From Flavobacteriaceae bacterium (GTDB taxonomy: Bacteria; Bacteroidota; Bacteroidia; Flavobacteriales; Flavobacteriaceae), in assembly GCA_002707745.1 (NCBI GenBank), contig PANU01000109.1, positions 1 to 50,177 of the forward strand: a stretch of 50,177 nucleotides of DNA. The letters are read 5' to 3'. This document shows positions 32,827-42,348 of this stretch, piece after piece (position 1 is the first letter of the stretch; each line of letters begins with the position of its first letter). Made by a program: the position numbers and the translations under genes. The notes under the pieces were generated by a model, which worked only from the letters and a program-made list of their open reading frames with translations, was not told the origin of the DNA and searched no databases.

Positions 32827-34111
32827 AACGTGGAATAAATTTTTTCAAAAGTATGATTAAAATAAGAAGTCCAAGGGCATAATTATAAAATAAATACCGC
32901 ATAATGCTGTGAGAGGCAATAGCAACAATCATTGCATTAGAAATTATAAATAATGTTGCTAGAACTATAAAACCTCCGTTTAATCCAAATTGTTTTACTA
33001 CCCTAACCAAACTAAGTATAGACAGGGCAATCACAAAAAATAAAATGAAAACCGATTTAAATCCGTGTACAATGCTGGTATAATACAGAGCAATAAATTT
33101 TTTGAAATGTGCTTTAATGAGTACGGGTGTCATCTCTTTACACGTTTGTTCTATTGCAAATGCGTTTTCCTGGGGAGGTACTCCTTGTTTTAAATAGTAT
33201 TTTAACCCAAAATCGTGAATATTCTGATTGCATATTTCCGGGAAGTTATAATGAAATCGCATGTATTTATCCTGAAAGCTCCCGTGTACTTCACTACTCA
33301 ACAAATCAAGGCTGTCCAGCCGTTGGTAGGAGTGGTTAAATATTATATGTGTATCTGGATCATTAAAAAGGTTTGTGTCTTTAGCTTCAGAAATGTAAAG
33401 TGGTAATGCAACTACATTTACATAACTGTAAGGCGTAGTTTTAAAATATCCATAAAAAATAGCGCGATACGTCCTGTCTGCAAGTCCTGAAAGCACAGGT
33501 AGTAGTAATAAAAGTAAAAAAATAGCAGCTTGTTTTGGTTTAAAGATTTGCTTCTTTAATTTTAGTAAAAAAACAAAAGCTATAATAGGTGTTATAATCA
33601 CAAACTGCCCGCGTGTAAGTACTAAAGCGAGATATAGTAAAACGATATAGATTACCTTTTTAGTTTCATTTCGAAACAGAAAATCGATAGTAGATGAAAC
33701 TAAAAGAAGGTAAAGCGGATACGCCAACCCTTCTGAAGTAAGATTTACAGCAATTTCAATGGGTTTGAAATAAGGAAATAAAAGTACAGCCATTAGCAGC
33801 GCTTTCCAAATCCAGGAAAGCTTGAATAACCGGCTCACATTTTTTAGGAAAATTACTATAGCTCCAAATCCTAGTACTAAATGTCCTGCTAGGGCAACTA
33901 CATCAAAGCCCTGTCCAAACAAGGCCTGCAGGCTTCTTAAATATATAATATAGCCAGGAAAGCGTGTTATATCGGCTCGTAAATAGCTATACGTATCTGG
34001 GGAAAATAACGGGGGTTGAAAGATGAAAAACAGAAAAAAACCAATGAAAATAATAAACAGCAACCTGTTTTCCAGTGTGTTTTTAGGAAGCAAGGTTAAA
34101 AGTTTAGTCAA
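32816..34111 (-). CDS. Polytopic membrane protein, possible GT-C glycosyltransferase
   Basis: The 431 residues contain about ten membrane helices. An early periplasmic loop has LFSPDTYSYLRADITRFPGY. The D-x-Y-SYL pattern resembles acidic GT-C loops, but it is a weak match. The length and context (followed directly by the GtrB-like GT2 gene) suggest that it uses the lipid-linked sugar made by that enzyme. An O-antigen polymerase is a less likely alternative. Confidence 0.6.
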   Translation of the reverse strand: MTKLLTLLPKNTLENRLLFIIFIGFFLFFIFQPPLFSPDTYSYLRADITRFPGYIIYLRSLQALFGQGFDVVALAGHLVLGFGAIVIFLKNVSRLFKLSWIWKALLMAVLLFPYFKPIEIAVNLTSEGLAYPLYLLLVSSTIDFLFRNETKKVIYIVLLYLALVLTRGQFVIITPIIAFVFLLKLKKQIFKPKQAAIFLLLLLLPVLSGLADRTYRAIFYGYFKTTPYSYVNVVALPLYISEAKDTNLFNDPDTHIIFNHSYQRLDSLDLLSSEVHGSFQDKYMRFHYNFPEICNQNIHDFGLKYYLKQGVPPQENAFAIEQTCKEMTPVLIKAHFKKFIALYYTSIVHGFKSVFILFFVIALSILSLVRVVKQFGLNGGFIVLATLFIISNAMIVAIASHSIMRYLFYNYALGLLILIILLKKFIPRYES

Positions 34112-34197
34112 TTTAGTGGCTATTTAAGCGTTATAGTAGGTGCGATAAATGTAAAAATAATTTTAGTTTTACAACTGGTAACCAACAACTGTTTTCT

Positions 34198-35187
34198 TTG
34201 AGCGATAAAAGTCCATTATTTACTGTTTCTACCTACAATACTGCCCATAAAAATGCGTGGAATCAATTTATACTACAAGCAAAAAATGCTACTTTTTTGT
34301 TTCATCGCGATTTTATGGAATATCATGAAGACAGATTTGAAGATGCTTCGTTGCTGGTTTTTAAAAAAGAAAAACTAATAGCCGTGTTGCCTGCCAACAA
34401 AACGGAAGATGCTGTAATTTCCCATCAGGGACTGTCGTATGGAGGTCTGGTTTTATCCAACAAAGCAAAACTGGAAGATTCTTTACAGGCGTTTAAAGCA
34501 ATCCTTCAATTTTTAGTTCAGGAAAAAGTTGAAAAACTACAACTAAAAGTGATTCCAAGAATATACCATACCCAACCGGCAGACGAAATGGATTATTTAT
34601 TATTTCTCACTGAAGCAACCCGAACCCGGGTAGACGTATCTGCTACTATACGGAGTAGGGATGCTATAAAAATTCAGGGAAACAGGATGGAAGGTGTGAA
34701 AAAAGCTGAAAAACAGGGATTGTACCTAGAAACAGGAAAAGATTTTAACCTTTTTTGGAACTGGATATTAATTCCTAATTTAAAACAAAGACACGGTGCC
34801 AAACCTGTTCATACCTTAGATGAAATTGAATTGCTTGCAGCGCGTTTCCCGAAAAACATTACACAGTTTAATGTAATGCAGGATGAAAAAATCGTGGCGG
34901 GAGCCACTATTTTTGAAACGGATACGGTAGCTCATGTTCAATATATTTCGGCAAATTCTAATAAGCAACAATTAGGAAGTCTGGATTTTTTGTTTCATCA
35001 GTTAATAACTTCCACCTACCAGCATAAAGAATATTTCGATTTTGGAATTTCTAACGAAAATCAGGGAAATAATGTGAACCAGGGATTACAATACTGGAAA
35101 GAATGTTTTGGTGCCAGAAGTATTTCTCAGGAATTTTATGAGGTGAACCCCGCCAACCATACTAAATTAGATTCGGTTTTTATATGA
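34198..35187 (+). CDS. GNAT/FemAB-like acyltransferase
   Basis: The start is TTG at 34198 ([14 protein letters not shown]). The 329-residue protein resembles two-domain GNAT proteins of the FemAB/BioF2 type. Features are [17 protein letters not shown] at the start, [17 protein letters not shown], the GLSYGGLVL loop, [20 protein letters not shown] (acyl-CoA strand region) and [27 protein letters not shown] at the end. Its stop overlaps the aminotransferase start by 4 bases, so it probably N-acylates the amino sugar made by that enzyme. The acyl group is unknown. Confidence 0.8.
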   Translation: MSDKSPLFTVSTYNTAHKNAWNQFILQAKNATFLFHRDFMEYHEDRFEDASLLVFKKEKLIAVLPANKTEDAVISHQGLSYGGLVLSNKAKLEDSLQAFKAILQFLVQEKVEKLQLKVIPRIYHTQPADEMDYLLFLTEATRTRVDVSATIRSRDAIKIQGNRMEGVKKAEKQGLYLETGKDFNLFWNWILIPNLKQRHGAKPVHTLDEIELLAARFPKNITQFNVMQDEKIVAGATIFETDTVAHVQYISANSNKQQLGSLDFLFHQLITSTYQHKEYFDFGISNENQGNNVNQGLQYWKECFGARSISQEFYEVNPANHTKLDSVFI

Positions 35188-36284
35188 TTCCATTTTTAGA
35201 CCTTCACGCCATTAACGCCCGTTTTGAAAGTGAATTTCAGCAACGGTTTCAGCAGTTTTTAGACTCAGGATATTACATTTTGGGTCACAATCTCTCCCAT
35301 TTTGAATCTGAATTTGCCAACTATTGTGGTACAAAATACTGTATCGGTGTAGGAAATGGGCTGGATGCGCTTCGGCTTATTTTGGAAGGCTACAAAATAC
35401 TTGGAAAATTAAAAAAAGGCGACGAGGTCCTGGTAGCAGCAAACACCTATATTGCAACCATAATTGCAATTAAACAGGCAGGATTAACTCCGGTTTTGGT
35501 AGAAGCCGAAGCAAAAACATTCAATTTTAACCTTATTAATTTGCGGGCTAAAATTTCAGCAAAAACCAAAGCCATAATGCCCGTTCATCTCTACGGTCAG
35601 CTTGCTCCAATGCCCGAAATTAATGAACTGGCCAGACAAAACAACATCCTTGTAATTGAAGATGCCGCACAAGCTCACGGCGCTGGGAATACACAGGGCA
35701 AACGTGCAGGAAATTTGGCAAATGCAGCGGGATTTAGTTTTTATCCGTCCAAAAATCTGGGTGCCTTGGGAGATGGGGGAGCAGTTACCACGAATGATTT
35801 TTCGTTAACAACAGCCATTAAAATGTTACGTAATTATGGAACTGCCACCAAATATGTAAATGAAATTTTGGGAGTGAATTCGCGTCTGGACGAAATTCAG
35901 GCTGCATTTTTAAGTGTAAAACTCCCAAAGTTAGATGCCGATAATGCTAAAAGAAGAACAATTGCAAAGCGGTATCTTTCAGAAATAAAGACGGAAAAGA
36001 TTACACTTCCGTTTTATGATGAAAGCGAAAATCACGTGTTTCATTTATTCGTGGTACAGGTTGAAAACAGAACAGATTTTATGGCTTATCTTGACAAAAA
36101 CCAGGTGGGGCACCTTATTCATTATCCCATTCCACCACATTTACAAAAAGCCTTGCCAGAATTTAATTTGTTGAAATTTCCGATTACCGAAAAAATACAC
36201 CAAACCGTATTAAGCCTGCCCATGAGCCCAGTAATGAGCAACTCAGAAGTGGAAAAAGTAATTAAAGTTTTAAATAATTATTAA
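35184..36284 (+). CDS. DegT/DnrJ-type sugar aminotransferase (FdtB/QdtB-like)
   Basis: PLP enzyme that aminates a keto-sugar nucleotide. The 366 residues carry [33 protein letters not shown] (Asp160), the PLP Lys190 in [16 protein letters not shown], and [12 protein letters not shown]. With the 3,4-ketoisomerase at 40108 it should make a dTDP-3-amino-3,6-dideoxyhexose. It is co-translated with the acyltransferase upstream. Confidence 0.92.
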   Translation: MIPFLDLHAINARFESEFQQRFQQFLDSGYYILGHNLSHFESEFANYCGTKYCIGVGNGLDALRLILEGYKILGKLKKGDEVLVAANTYIATIIAIKQAGLTPVLVEAEAKTFNFNLINLRAKISAKTKAIMPVHLYGQLAPMPEINELARQNNILVIEDAAQAHGAGNTQGKRAGNLANAAGFSFYPSKNLGALGDGGAVTTNDFSLTTAIKMLRNYGTATKYVNEILGVNSRLDEIQAAFLSVKLPKLDADNAKRRTIAKRYLSEIKTEKITLPFYDESENHVFHLFVVQVENRTDFMAYLDKNQVGHLIHYPIPPHLQKALPEFNLLKFPITEKIHQTVLSLPMSPVMSNSEVEKVIKVLNNY

Positions 36285-36436
36285 TGAATTAATTTCTACT
36301 TGAATTGCCTCCAACGTGCCTATTTGCCATAAGAAAGTATACTTAGAGGGGTGTGCCTTTGAAATTTTAATACTAAAAAAATATGTATGATACACCGTAA
36401 AGCTGCCTGTCACCAACTATCAACTACCCGCTGTTC

Positions 36437-37732
36437 GTGAAAATTCCACAATTTATACGTGCCAACCTGCTCCTTAAAATGACTTCGCTTAATGCGGTGG
36501 TTATTCTGGTTCGTTTATTAGTTGGTTTTTTTCTACAACGGGAATTAACTGATTTGGTAGGAAAACAAGGCTACGCAAAAGTAGGCTCCCTGAGAAACCT
36601 TATGAATATTTTAATGTCTGTAACGTCGTTAGGCGTTTTTAACGGGGTATTAAAATATGTAGCCGAACAAAAAGACAACAAGCCAGAACTGCAAAAACTG
36701 TTTTCTACCACTTTTGTATTTACGGTGTTGGGGAGTGTAATTTCTTTTGTGGTTTTGTTTTTTGGGGCAGAAGCATTCAGTACTTATTTTTTCTACACTA
36801 CAGAGTTTGCGTATGTGATAAAATTAGTAGCCATCATGGTGCCTTTTATTTCCATACAGCGAGTCTTTAATGGTATTGTTAACGGGTTGTCGGCGTATAA
36901 GCAATTTGCAAAAATTGAATTGTTGGCCTATCTCTTAGGAGCTGGTTTAACACTGTTTTTATTATACAAATTTAATATTGACGGGGCATTAATAGCCATT
37001 GCTGTTATCCCTGTAATTCAGGTTTTGGTATTGCTTTTTATTTTTGTGAAAGTACTGCGGGAATATGTTTCTGTAAAGGAAATTACATTTACAATTCCTT
37101 ATAAAAAACAACTGGCTTCTTTTGCAATCATGTCGTTTGTAGCTACTGTGCTAGTTAATTTTGTTGAGCTGGACTTGCGTAATATGTTAGCTGAAAAGAT
37201 GGGGGAGGACGATGCAGGCATTTGGACAGCAATGACGATGTTGTCTCAAAATTATATGGTTTTTTCTGGCGCCATTTTTACCTTATATGTAATTCCAAAG
37301 TTTGCTGGAATCACAGAAAAAAAAGACTTCTTAAAGGAAGTAAGAACAATTTATAAAACTCTCCTGCCACTTTTTGCAGTTGGGATGCTCCTAATTTATT
37401 TTCTGCGTTTTCAGTTTATAAAATATGTGTTTATCGATTTTGATGAAATGGCTCCCTTGTTTAAATGGCAATTAATAGGCGATTTTGTACGGTTGATGGC
37501 GCTGGTACTGGCACATCAGTTTTTAGCTAAAAAAATGGTGCGTAATTTTATTTTTACTGAAATTTTATCTCTGTCACTTTTCTTTGGTTTATCACATCTC
37601 TTTGTAGAAAATTACGGGGTTGAAGGTGTGGTTTTGGCACATTTGGTTCGTTATATTATATACTTTATTGTAGTGCTCTTTTTAGTATGGCGCTACTTTG
37701 ACAAGCAGGGGCGTAAAAGTTTAGAGGGTTAG
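36437..37732 (+). CDS. Wzx-like polysaccharide flippase
   Basis: The start is GTG at 36437 (MKIPQFIRANLLLKM). The 431-residue protein has about twelve membrane helices of the MATE/PST type. Features are MTSLNAVVILVRLLVGFFLQ, SLGVFNGVLKYVAEQ, VPFISIQRVFNGIVNG and GEDDAGIWTAMTMLSQNY. Such proteins flip undecaprenyl-linked glycan units across the inner membrane. WzxE is the closest functional idea, since WzxE partners also use amino-deoxyhexoses. The substrate specificity is inferred from the neighbours. Confidence 0.85.
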   Translation: MKIPQFIRANLLLKMTSLNAVVILVRLLVGFFLQRELTDLVGKQGYAKVGSLRNLMNILMSVTSLGVFNGVLKYVAEQKDNKPELQKLFSTTFVFTVLGSVISFVVLFFGAEAFSTYFFYTTEFAYVIKLVAIMVPFISIQRVFNGIVNGLSAYKQFAKIELLAYLLGAGLTLFLLYKFNIDGALIAIAVIPVIQVLVLLFIFVKVLREYVSVKEITFTIPYKKQLASFAIMSFVATVLVNFVELDLRNMLAEKMGEDDAGIWTAMTMLSQNYMVFSGAIFTLYVIPKFAGITEKKDFLKEVRTIYKTLLPLFAVGMLLIYFLRFQFIKYVFIDFDEMAPLFKWQLIGDFVRLMALVLAHQFLAKKMVRNFIFTEILSLSLFFGLSHLFVENYGVEGVVLAHLVRYIIYFIVVLFLVWRYFDKQGRKSLEG

Positions 37733-37845
37733 TGTTGAATTTTAAATTTACTCGGTAAGGCCTAAAGATGTACCATTTAAACTTGAACTTGAACTGAGCC
37801 AAGATGAAATGCTATAACCGTTTTTTAAAATTCCAAAGCCGGAAT

Positions 37846-38982
37846 CTAAACGCTCCATTTCTCCAGGTATCGTTTTGCGCCAAGCACGTGGTGGTGTTCT
37901 TTTTCTACAAAAGCACGGGCACTTTTAGATATCTCTAGTATTTTTTCAGGGTTTTCAATAAGGTGAATAAGTTTATTGGCTATTTGCTGTGCATTGGGGA
38001 GGGCGTTAATGGCTACCTGGTCTTCAACTAAATTATAAAATGCTAAAAACTCTTTTTCGGCACCGGTAAACACAACTTTTCCTTTTGCCATGGCTTCCAG
38101 TGCATTATATCCCTGGTCATAGGCAAAAACCTGATCCAGTAAGATATGACAACTGTCAAAAGCTTTTATATATTCGGCATAAGGTACGCTACGTACTGTG
38201 ATAATTTCAATTTTTTCTGAATGGGTTCTGGAAACAATTTTAAGCGCTTTTTCAAAAATATCGTTTCCTTTTTTGTAGTAATTAGAAACGTTTATACCAT
38301 GAAAAATTACCACTTTCCCTGCTATTGTTAAGGGAGTGTATTCCAGTTGGTTTAGGTTAATTGGGTTTGGAACCATACCCAGATATTTTGGATGCCCCTG
38401 CAACGGGATGTCATAATCAAAATCTGATGCAATTATCCCTTCAACGTGCGCTATAATATAGTGATGTAAAGCTTCAAATTCGGGTTTTAAATATTGTGTC
38501 ATGTGCTGAAACTGAGCTTCAGTACCACGTTTTTCCAGGTAGGGTGTAGCAATGCTGTACGCAAATTTTCCTTCCATGGCGTATTTTACACTCAAATAAT
38601 CTGTTCCGCAGGAAAGAAGAAATACCTTTTTATTGTGCTTAAAAATATAGCGAAGTAGTTCTGTTTCAACTTTTGGAAGGGTGCTAAAGGAATTTTCGTT
38701 TACCAGTTGCACCACATCGTTATCTTTAAAAATTTCTTTGTGAGCGAAGAATTGTTTTTTGATACTCTCTGAATTCAGATCTATTTTAAAAAGCTTGTAA
38801 ACCCCTCTTTTTAAAAAGTTTTTAAATCCTTTTTCGTATGGTTTCTCAAAGTTTACGTCTACCGTACGTTTTTTAAAACCATCGCCCAATCCTACTACCG
38901 TTACCTGGTGTCCCAATTGTTCCAGCCCTTCTTTAAGCGTATAATGAATAGAATTATATTCGCCTACCAACAGTATTTTCAT
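37846..38982 (-). CDS. GT4-like glycosyltransferase
   Basis: A 378-residue GT-B protein. The N-terminal domain opens with KILLVGEYNSIHYTLKEGLEQLGHQV and ends near GIIASDFDYDIPL. The C-terminal domain has VVIFHGINVSNYYKKGNDIFEKAL and the donor-binding stretch DQGYNALEAMAKGKVVFTG (E-x-x-A-M-A-x-G). It uses a nucleotide sugar, in the cytoplasm. It is divergent from the GT4 at 39018 with only 35 bases between the two starts, so their promoters must overlap genes. Confidence 0.85.
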   Translation of the reverse strand: MKILLVGEYNSIHYTLKEGLEQLGHQVTVVGLGDGFKKRTVDVNFEKPYEKGFKNFLKRGVYKLFKIDLNSESIKKQFFAHKEIFKDNDVVQLVNENSFSTLPKVETELLRYIFKHNKKVFLLSCGTDYLSVKYAMEGKFAYSIATPYLEKRGTEAQFQHMTQYLKPEFEALHHYIIAHVEGIIASDFDYDIPLQGHPKYLGMVPNPINLNQLEYTPLTIAGKVVIFHGINVSNYYKKGNDIFEKALKIVSRTHSEKIEIITVRSVPYAEYIKAFDSCHILLDQVFAYDQGYNALEAMAKGKVVFTGAEKEFLAFYNLVEDQVAINALPNAQQIANKLIHLIENPEKILEISKSARAFVEKEHHHVLGAKRYLEKWSV

Positions 38983-39017
38983 GTAACTTGGGTGCTTAAA
39001 TTAAAACGGTTTTACGC

Positions 39018-40121
39018 TTGCAAAATACGCATAAAAAAATTTGTATTGTTACTATTTCCCTGGCAAAAGGCGGGGCAGAGCGGTCCTGTGCCATGCTTTC
39101 TGAAATGCTTTATGCCGAAGGATACGAGGTGCATATTGCTATTTTAAACAATGAAATTGACTATCATTACAAGGGAACCTTATTTAATTTAGGAAACCGA
39201 AAAAAGCCAAAAGAAAACATAGCAACAAGAACAAAGCGTTTGCTGAAACTGCGTAAATATCTTAAAAAAAACAAGATAGATTTAATAATAGATCACCGCA
39301 CTAAAAACGATTATTATCGGGAGCTTTTTTACCATAATGTACTCTATAAGGGTTTTAAAAAAATATATGTGGTACACAGTGCAAATACTAATTTATACTT
39401 AACAAAACAACCTAAGAAATTTGCAAAAGAATATTCGTTAAATGTGGCTACAGTTGGGGTTTCAGATTATATCTCAAAAGAAATTTTACCACAGTATCGT
39501 ATTCATAATGCAGTAACTATACACAATGCTTTCGATCCGTCCTGGGCAACTTCTGAAGCAATAGTAGCACCCGAATTAAAACCACATAACTACATACTTT
39601 CCTACGGAAGAATAGACGATACCGTAAAAGATTTCACCTTTTTGATAAATGCATTTACAGCTTCAAACCTTTGGAAAGATGGAGTGCAATTAGCTATTTT
39701 AGGAAATGGTCCAGATAAAGAAATGTTACAGCAGTTTGTGGCGTCCTTACCATCTCATAACCAAATAGTATTTTTGCCTCAGCAGAATCCGTTTCCAATA
39801 GTTTCAAAGGCTCAGTTTGTAACCCTTACCAGTCGTTTTGAAGGCTTTCCTATGGTATTGGTAGAAGCGTTATCTTTAAGTGTTCCTGTGGTAAGCCTGG
39901 ATATTGTTTCGGGACCTTCAGAAATTATAGAACACCGTAAAAATGGCTTGTTGGTAGCAAAAAGGAATGTATCTTTATTTGCTGAAGCACTTCTGGAAAT
40001 GCATAACAATGATATATTGCGGGAGTTTTGCAAAGCAAATTCAAAAGCTTCTGTGTCACAGTTTTCAATTTCTGAAATTTCAAAAAAGTGGAATCAAATC
40101 CTACAGCATGCAGTACGTTAA
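39018..40121 (+). CDS. GT4 glycosyltransferase
   Basis: The start is TTG at 39018 (MQNTHKKICIVTISLAKGGAER). The 367 residues show the GT-B signatures: ISLAKGGAERSCAMLSEML at the N-terminus, ILSYGRIDDTVKDFTFLINAF, LAILGNGPDKEMLQQ and the donor loop SRFEGFPMVLVEALSLSVPVV. This resembles CapM/WcaA-like enzymes that build O-antigen or capsule units. Its end overlaps the ketoisomerase start by 14 bases. Confidence 0.9.
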   Translation: MQNTHKKICIVTISLAKGGAERSCAMLSEMLYAEGYEVHIAILNNEIDYHYKGTLFNLGNRKKPKENIATRTKRLLKLRKYLKKNKIDLIIDHRTKNDYYRELFYHNVLYKGFKKIYVVHSANTNLYLTKQPKKFAKEYSLNVATVGVSDYISKEILPQYRIHNAVTIHNAFDPSWATSEAIVAPELKPHNYILSYGRIDDTVKDFTFLINAFTASNLWKDGVQLAILGNGPDKEMLQQFVASLPSHNQIVFLPQQNPFPIVSKAQFVTLTSRFEGFPMVLVEALSLSVPVVSLDIVSGPSEIIEHRKNGLLVAKRNVSLFAEALLEMHNNDILREFCKANSKASVSQFSISEISKKWNQILQHAVR

Positions 40122-40527
40122 TTTAGAAGAAATACAACTTATAGAAATCCCGAAAATTACAGCGCCAGATGGTCGTGGCAATCTTTCGGTAGTAGAAAAA
40201 GATGTGTTGCCATATCAGATAAAACGAGTGTATTATTTGTACGACGTACCAAGCGATTCTACACGGGGTGGCCATGCTCATAGGGAGTTACAACAATTTT
40301 TAATTGCTGTTTCCGGAAGTTTTTCGGTAGTGTTGGATAATGGAAAAGATCGTAAAACATTTCTGTTAAACAGACCCAATAAAGGCTTGCTCATCCCTAG
40401 CGGAGTGTGGCGGGAACTGGAAAATTTTTCGGCAGGAGCGGTTTGTTTGTCACTGGTTAGTGAGGAATATGATGAAGAAGATTACATTCGGGAGTACGCC
40501 GATTTTAAATCAGTTAAACGAAGTTAG
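40108..40527 (+). CDS. dTDP-4-oxo-6-deoxyglucose 3,4-ketoisomerase (FdtA/QdtA-like)
   Basis: I start at ATG 40108 (MQYVNLEEIQLIEIPKI), overlapping the GT4 gene; the longer upstream frame is a shadow. The 139-residue cupin has the substrate-site motif RGGHAHRELQQFLI (His56, His58), SGSFSVVLDNG and PNKGLLIPSGVWREL. It moves the keto group from C4 to C3 so that a DegT aminotransferase can make 3-amino-3,6-dideoxyhexose. Sequence alone does not tell which C4 epimer (Fuc3N or Qui3N) results. Its end overlaps convergent GT2 by 18 bases. Confidence 0.9.
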   Translation: MQYVNLEEIQLIEIPKITAPDGRGNLSVVEKDVLPYQIKRVYYLYDVPSDSTRGGHAHRELQQFLIAVSGSFSVVLDNGKDRKTFLLNRPNKGLLIPSGVWRELENFSAGAVCLSLVSEEYDEEDYIREYADFKSVKRS

Positions 40528-41457
40528 CCGAATTCCCAGCTTTTCTGCCAGGGCTTTTCCCTTTACTAATAATCTTAAAATACTTTTTGGCTGCTTTAGC
40601 ATATACCGCTGTTTAGAGGTAAGGTTTTCAGGTGTTATTTGTGCTGAAAATTTCTTAAACGTACTTTGGTCTCCTGCCATTTTATGTTGCATAGCGAAAG
40701 AAAATCTGTTTAAGTCGAGGTATTTTTTTAGACCTGGGTGGTTTTTAGCTTCCGCTTCATAGGCGTCCAGCTCCATAAAATTTCTAATAAGGGTAGGCGT
40801 ATTTGAAATACGGTTACTACCATCCAGATTATGTCGGGCAGTAATGGTATTGCTAAAAGCCAAAGGGGCTTCCAATGCTGCTCTAAGCCACAAATCGGTG
40901 TCTTCTCCTGCACCGTGCGTAATTTGTGTATCAAAACCATTTAATTCCTCAAAAAACCATTTTTTAAAACATACCGCACTCGTCCAGGCGAGCGTGTCTA
41001 CCAGACTGTTTTCAAAATAATGAGGGACTAGTCCTTTCCAATTGTTTCCTTTTTCTAGGATGGGTGAAATCATAGAAGTAGTGAAGTTTTTATGGTGTCG
41101 CTTTTCATACGCTGTAGCATACCATGGGTTTTCTGGAAATTCCTGAATAAGCGTGTCAAGGTTTTCTAAATGATTGGGGTACCAGTAATCGTCTGCATCC
41201 AAAAATACAATGTGTTGGGCATTGGCTCTGGCAACGCCCAGGTTTCGGGTTTTTGAAACGCCTTCATTTTCTTTACTGAAGTACTGAATGCGCTTATCTT
41301 CTAATTTTTGCACAATAGCACCACTTTTATCAGTAGAGCCGTCGTTTACTACCACTACTTCAAAATCTGTAAACGTCTGTAAAAAAAGACTGTTCAGTGT
41401 TTGTAGAATGTCTTTTTCCTTATTGTATAATGGTATAACAACTGAAAATCTAGGCAC
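40510..41457 (-). CDS. GT2 glycosyltransferase
   Basis: The 315-residue GT-A protein starts MPRFSVVIPLYNKEKDIL and has VVVNDGSTDKSGAIV, the metal-binding DADDYW (at about 92-97) and GAGEDTDLWLRAAL. It has no membrane helices. It is one of three consecutive minus-strand GT2 genes and overlaps the next upstream one by 8 bases, so they form one transcript. The sugar is unknown. Confidence 0.9.
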   Translation of the reverse strand: MPRFSVVIPLYNKEKDILQTLNSLFLQTFTDFEVVVVNDGSTDKSGAIVQKLEDKRIQYFSKENEGVSKTRNLGVARANAQHIVFLDADDYWYPNHLENLDTLIQEFPENPWYATAYEKRHHKNFTTSMISPILEKGNNWKGLVPHYFENSLVDTLAWTSAVCFKKWFFEELNGFDTQITHGAGEDTDLWLRAALEAPLAFSNTITARHNLDGSNRISNTPTLIRNFMELDAYEAEAKNHPGLKKYLDLNRFSFAMQHKMAGDQSTFKKFSAQITPENLTSKQRYMLKQPKSILRLLVKGKALAEKLGIRLTSFN

Positions 41458-42340
41458 TTTTTTTCTTTTTAAGTTGAATATAATAAGCTAAGCGATACAA
41501 ATCGAACCAGCGCATATTGGGTTTTGGTGAAAGTAAGTTACGTTTAACCTTACTTTTAAATGCGGCAAAAAAACTTTGAAACACCCCTAACATCCCAAAT
41601 TTTTTCAATCGAAGATAGGTTTGCTGAATTTTACGGGAATCGTTTGGTAATTCACCTGTTTCTTCCAAATATACAGTGGTTTTTACAGCTTCCAGCGATT
41701 TTTTAAGAAACTGTTGGTTGCTTTCTAAACCTAAATGATATACGGCGTTATCGATATGCAAAACTGGAATTTGTTTTTCCTTTAGTTTTTGCTTAAAGAG
41801 TAAATCTTCGCCATAAGATTTTACCGTAATGGTTTTGCTATTATTTAAAAAAGTTTCTTTTTCAATTAAAAAACACCCGGTGGTTAAACTGCTGTAAGGG
41901 GCATGAATACGCTGGGCAACCGATAGTTTTTCACGTTCGTGCCCATACACCCAACGTAACATTTCGGTGTTGATTGGTTTTTCAGGTTTGTAGGTTATTC
42001 CCCCAAAGATGACGCCTTTTGTGTTAAAATATTCGGCATATTTTTCAATAAAATTGGTGTGAACTGGCATTACATCTGCATCCAGAAACAGTAAATTTTT
42101 GTATTGAGATTCTTCTGCCAGTCGGTGTCTTGCAGCACTTCTACCTGTGTTTTCTGTAAGCTTTACGATTCGTGCATTTGGTAAGGTAGCAATGTGTTCA
42201 TTTTCAACAGCATAATTTGGAGAAGCATCGTCCAGGACAATAATTTCAACAGGATATTTGAGCGAAACGGCTTCTTTTGAGAGTACTGTTGCCAGGGGCA
42301 GTGCATTGTAGTTGTATGTAGGGATGAGGATAGAGAGCAT
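41450..42340 (-). CDS. GT2 glycosyltransferase
   Basis: The 296-residue protein starts MLSILIPTYNYNALPL. It has EIIVLDDASPNYAV, the metal-binding FLDADVMP, and GCFLIEKETFLNN followed by GEDLLFKQKLKEK. The ED pair in the last motif is the usual catalytic base region. It ends with the basic stretch LKKKKSA. It lies 8 bases downstream of the GtrB-like gene and is translated into the next GT2 gene. Confidence 0.9.
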   Translation of the reverse strand: MLSILIPTYNYNALPLATVLSKEAVSLKYPVEIIVLDDASPNYAVENEHIATLPNARIVKLTENTGRSAARHRLAEESQYKNLLFLDADVMPVHTNFIEKYAEYFNTKGVIFGGITYKPEKPINTEMLRWVYGHEREKLSVAQRIHAPYSSLTTGCFLIEKETFLNNSKTITVKSYGEDLLFKQKLKEKQIPVLHIDNAVYHLGLESNQQFLKKSLEAVKTTVYLEETGELPNDSRKIQQTYLRLKKFGMLGVFQSFFAAFKSKVKRNLLSPKPNMRWFDLYRLAYYIQLKKKKSA

Positions 42341-42348
42341 ACCTGTTT

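Noticed and set aside
39967-40107. N-terminal 47-residue extension of the ketoisomerase
   Set aside because: It lies wholly inside the GT4 gene in another frame. The cupin family starts at the internal Met (MQYVNLEE).
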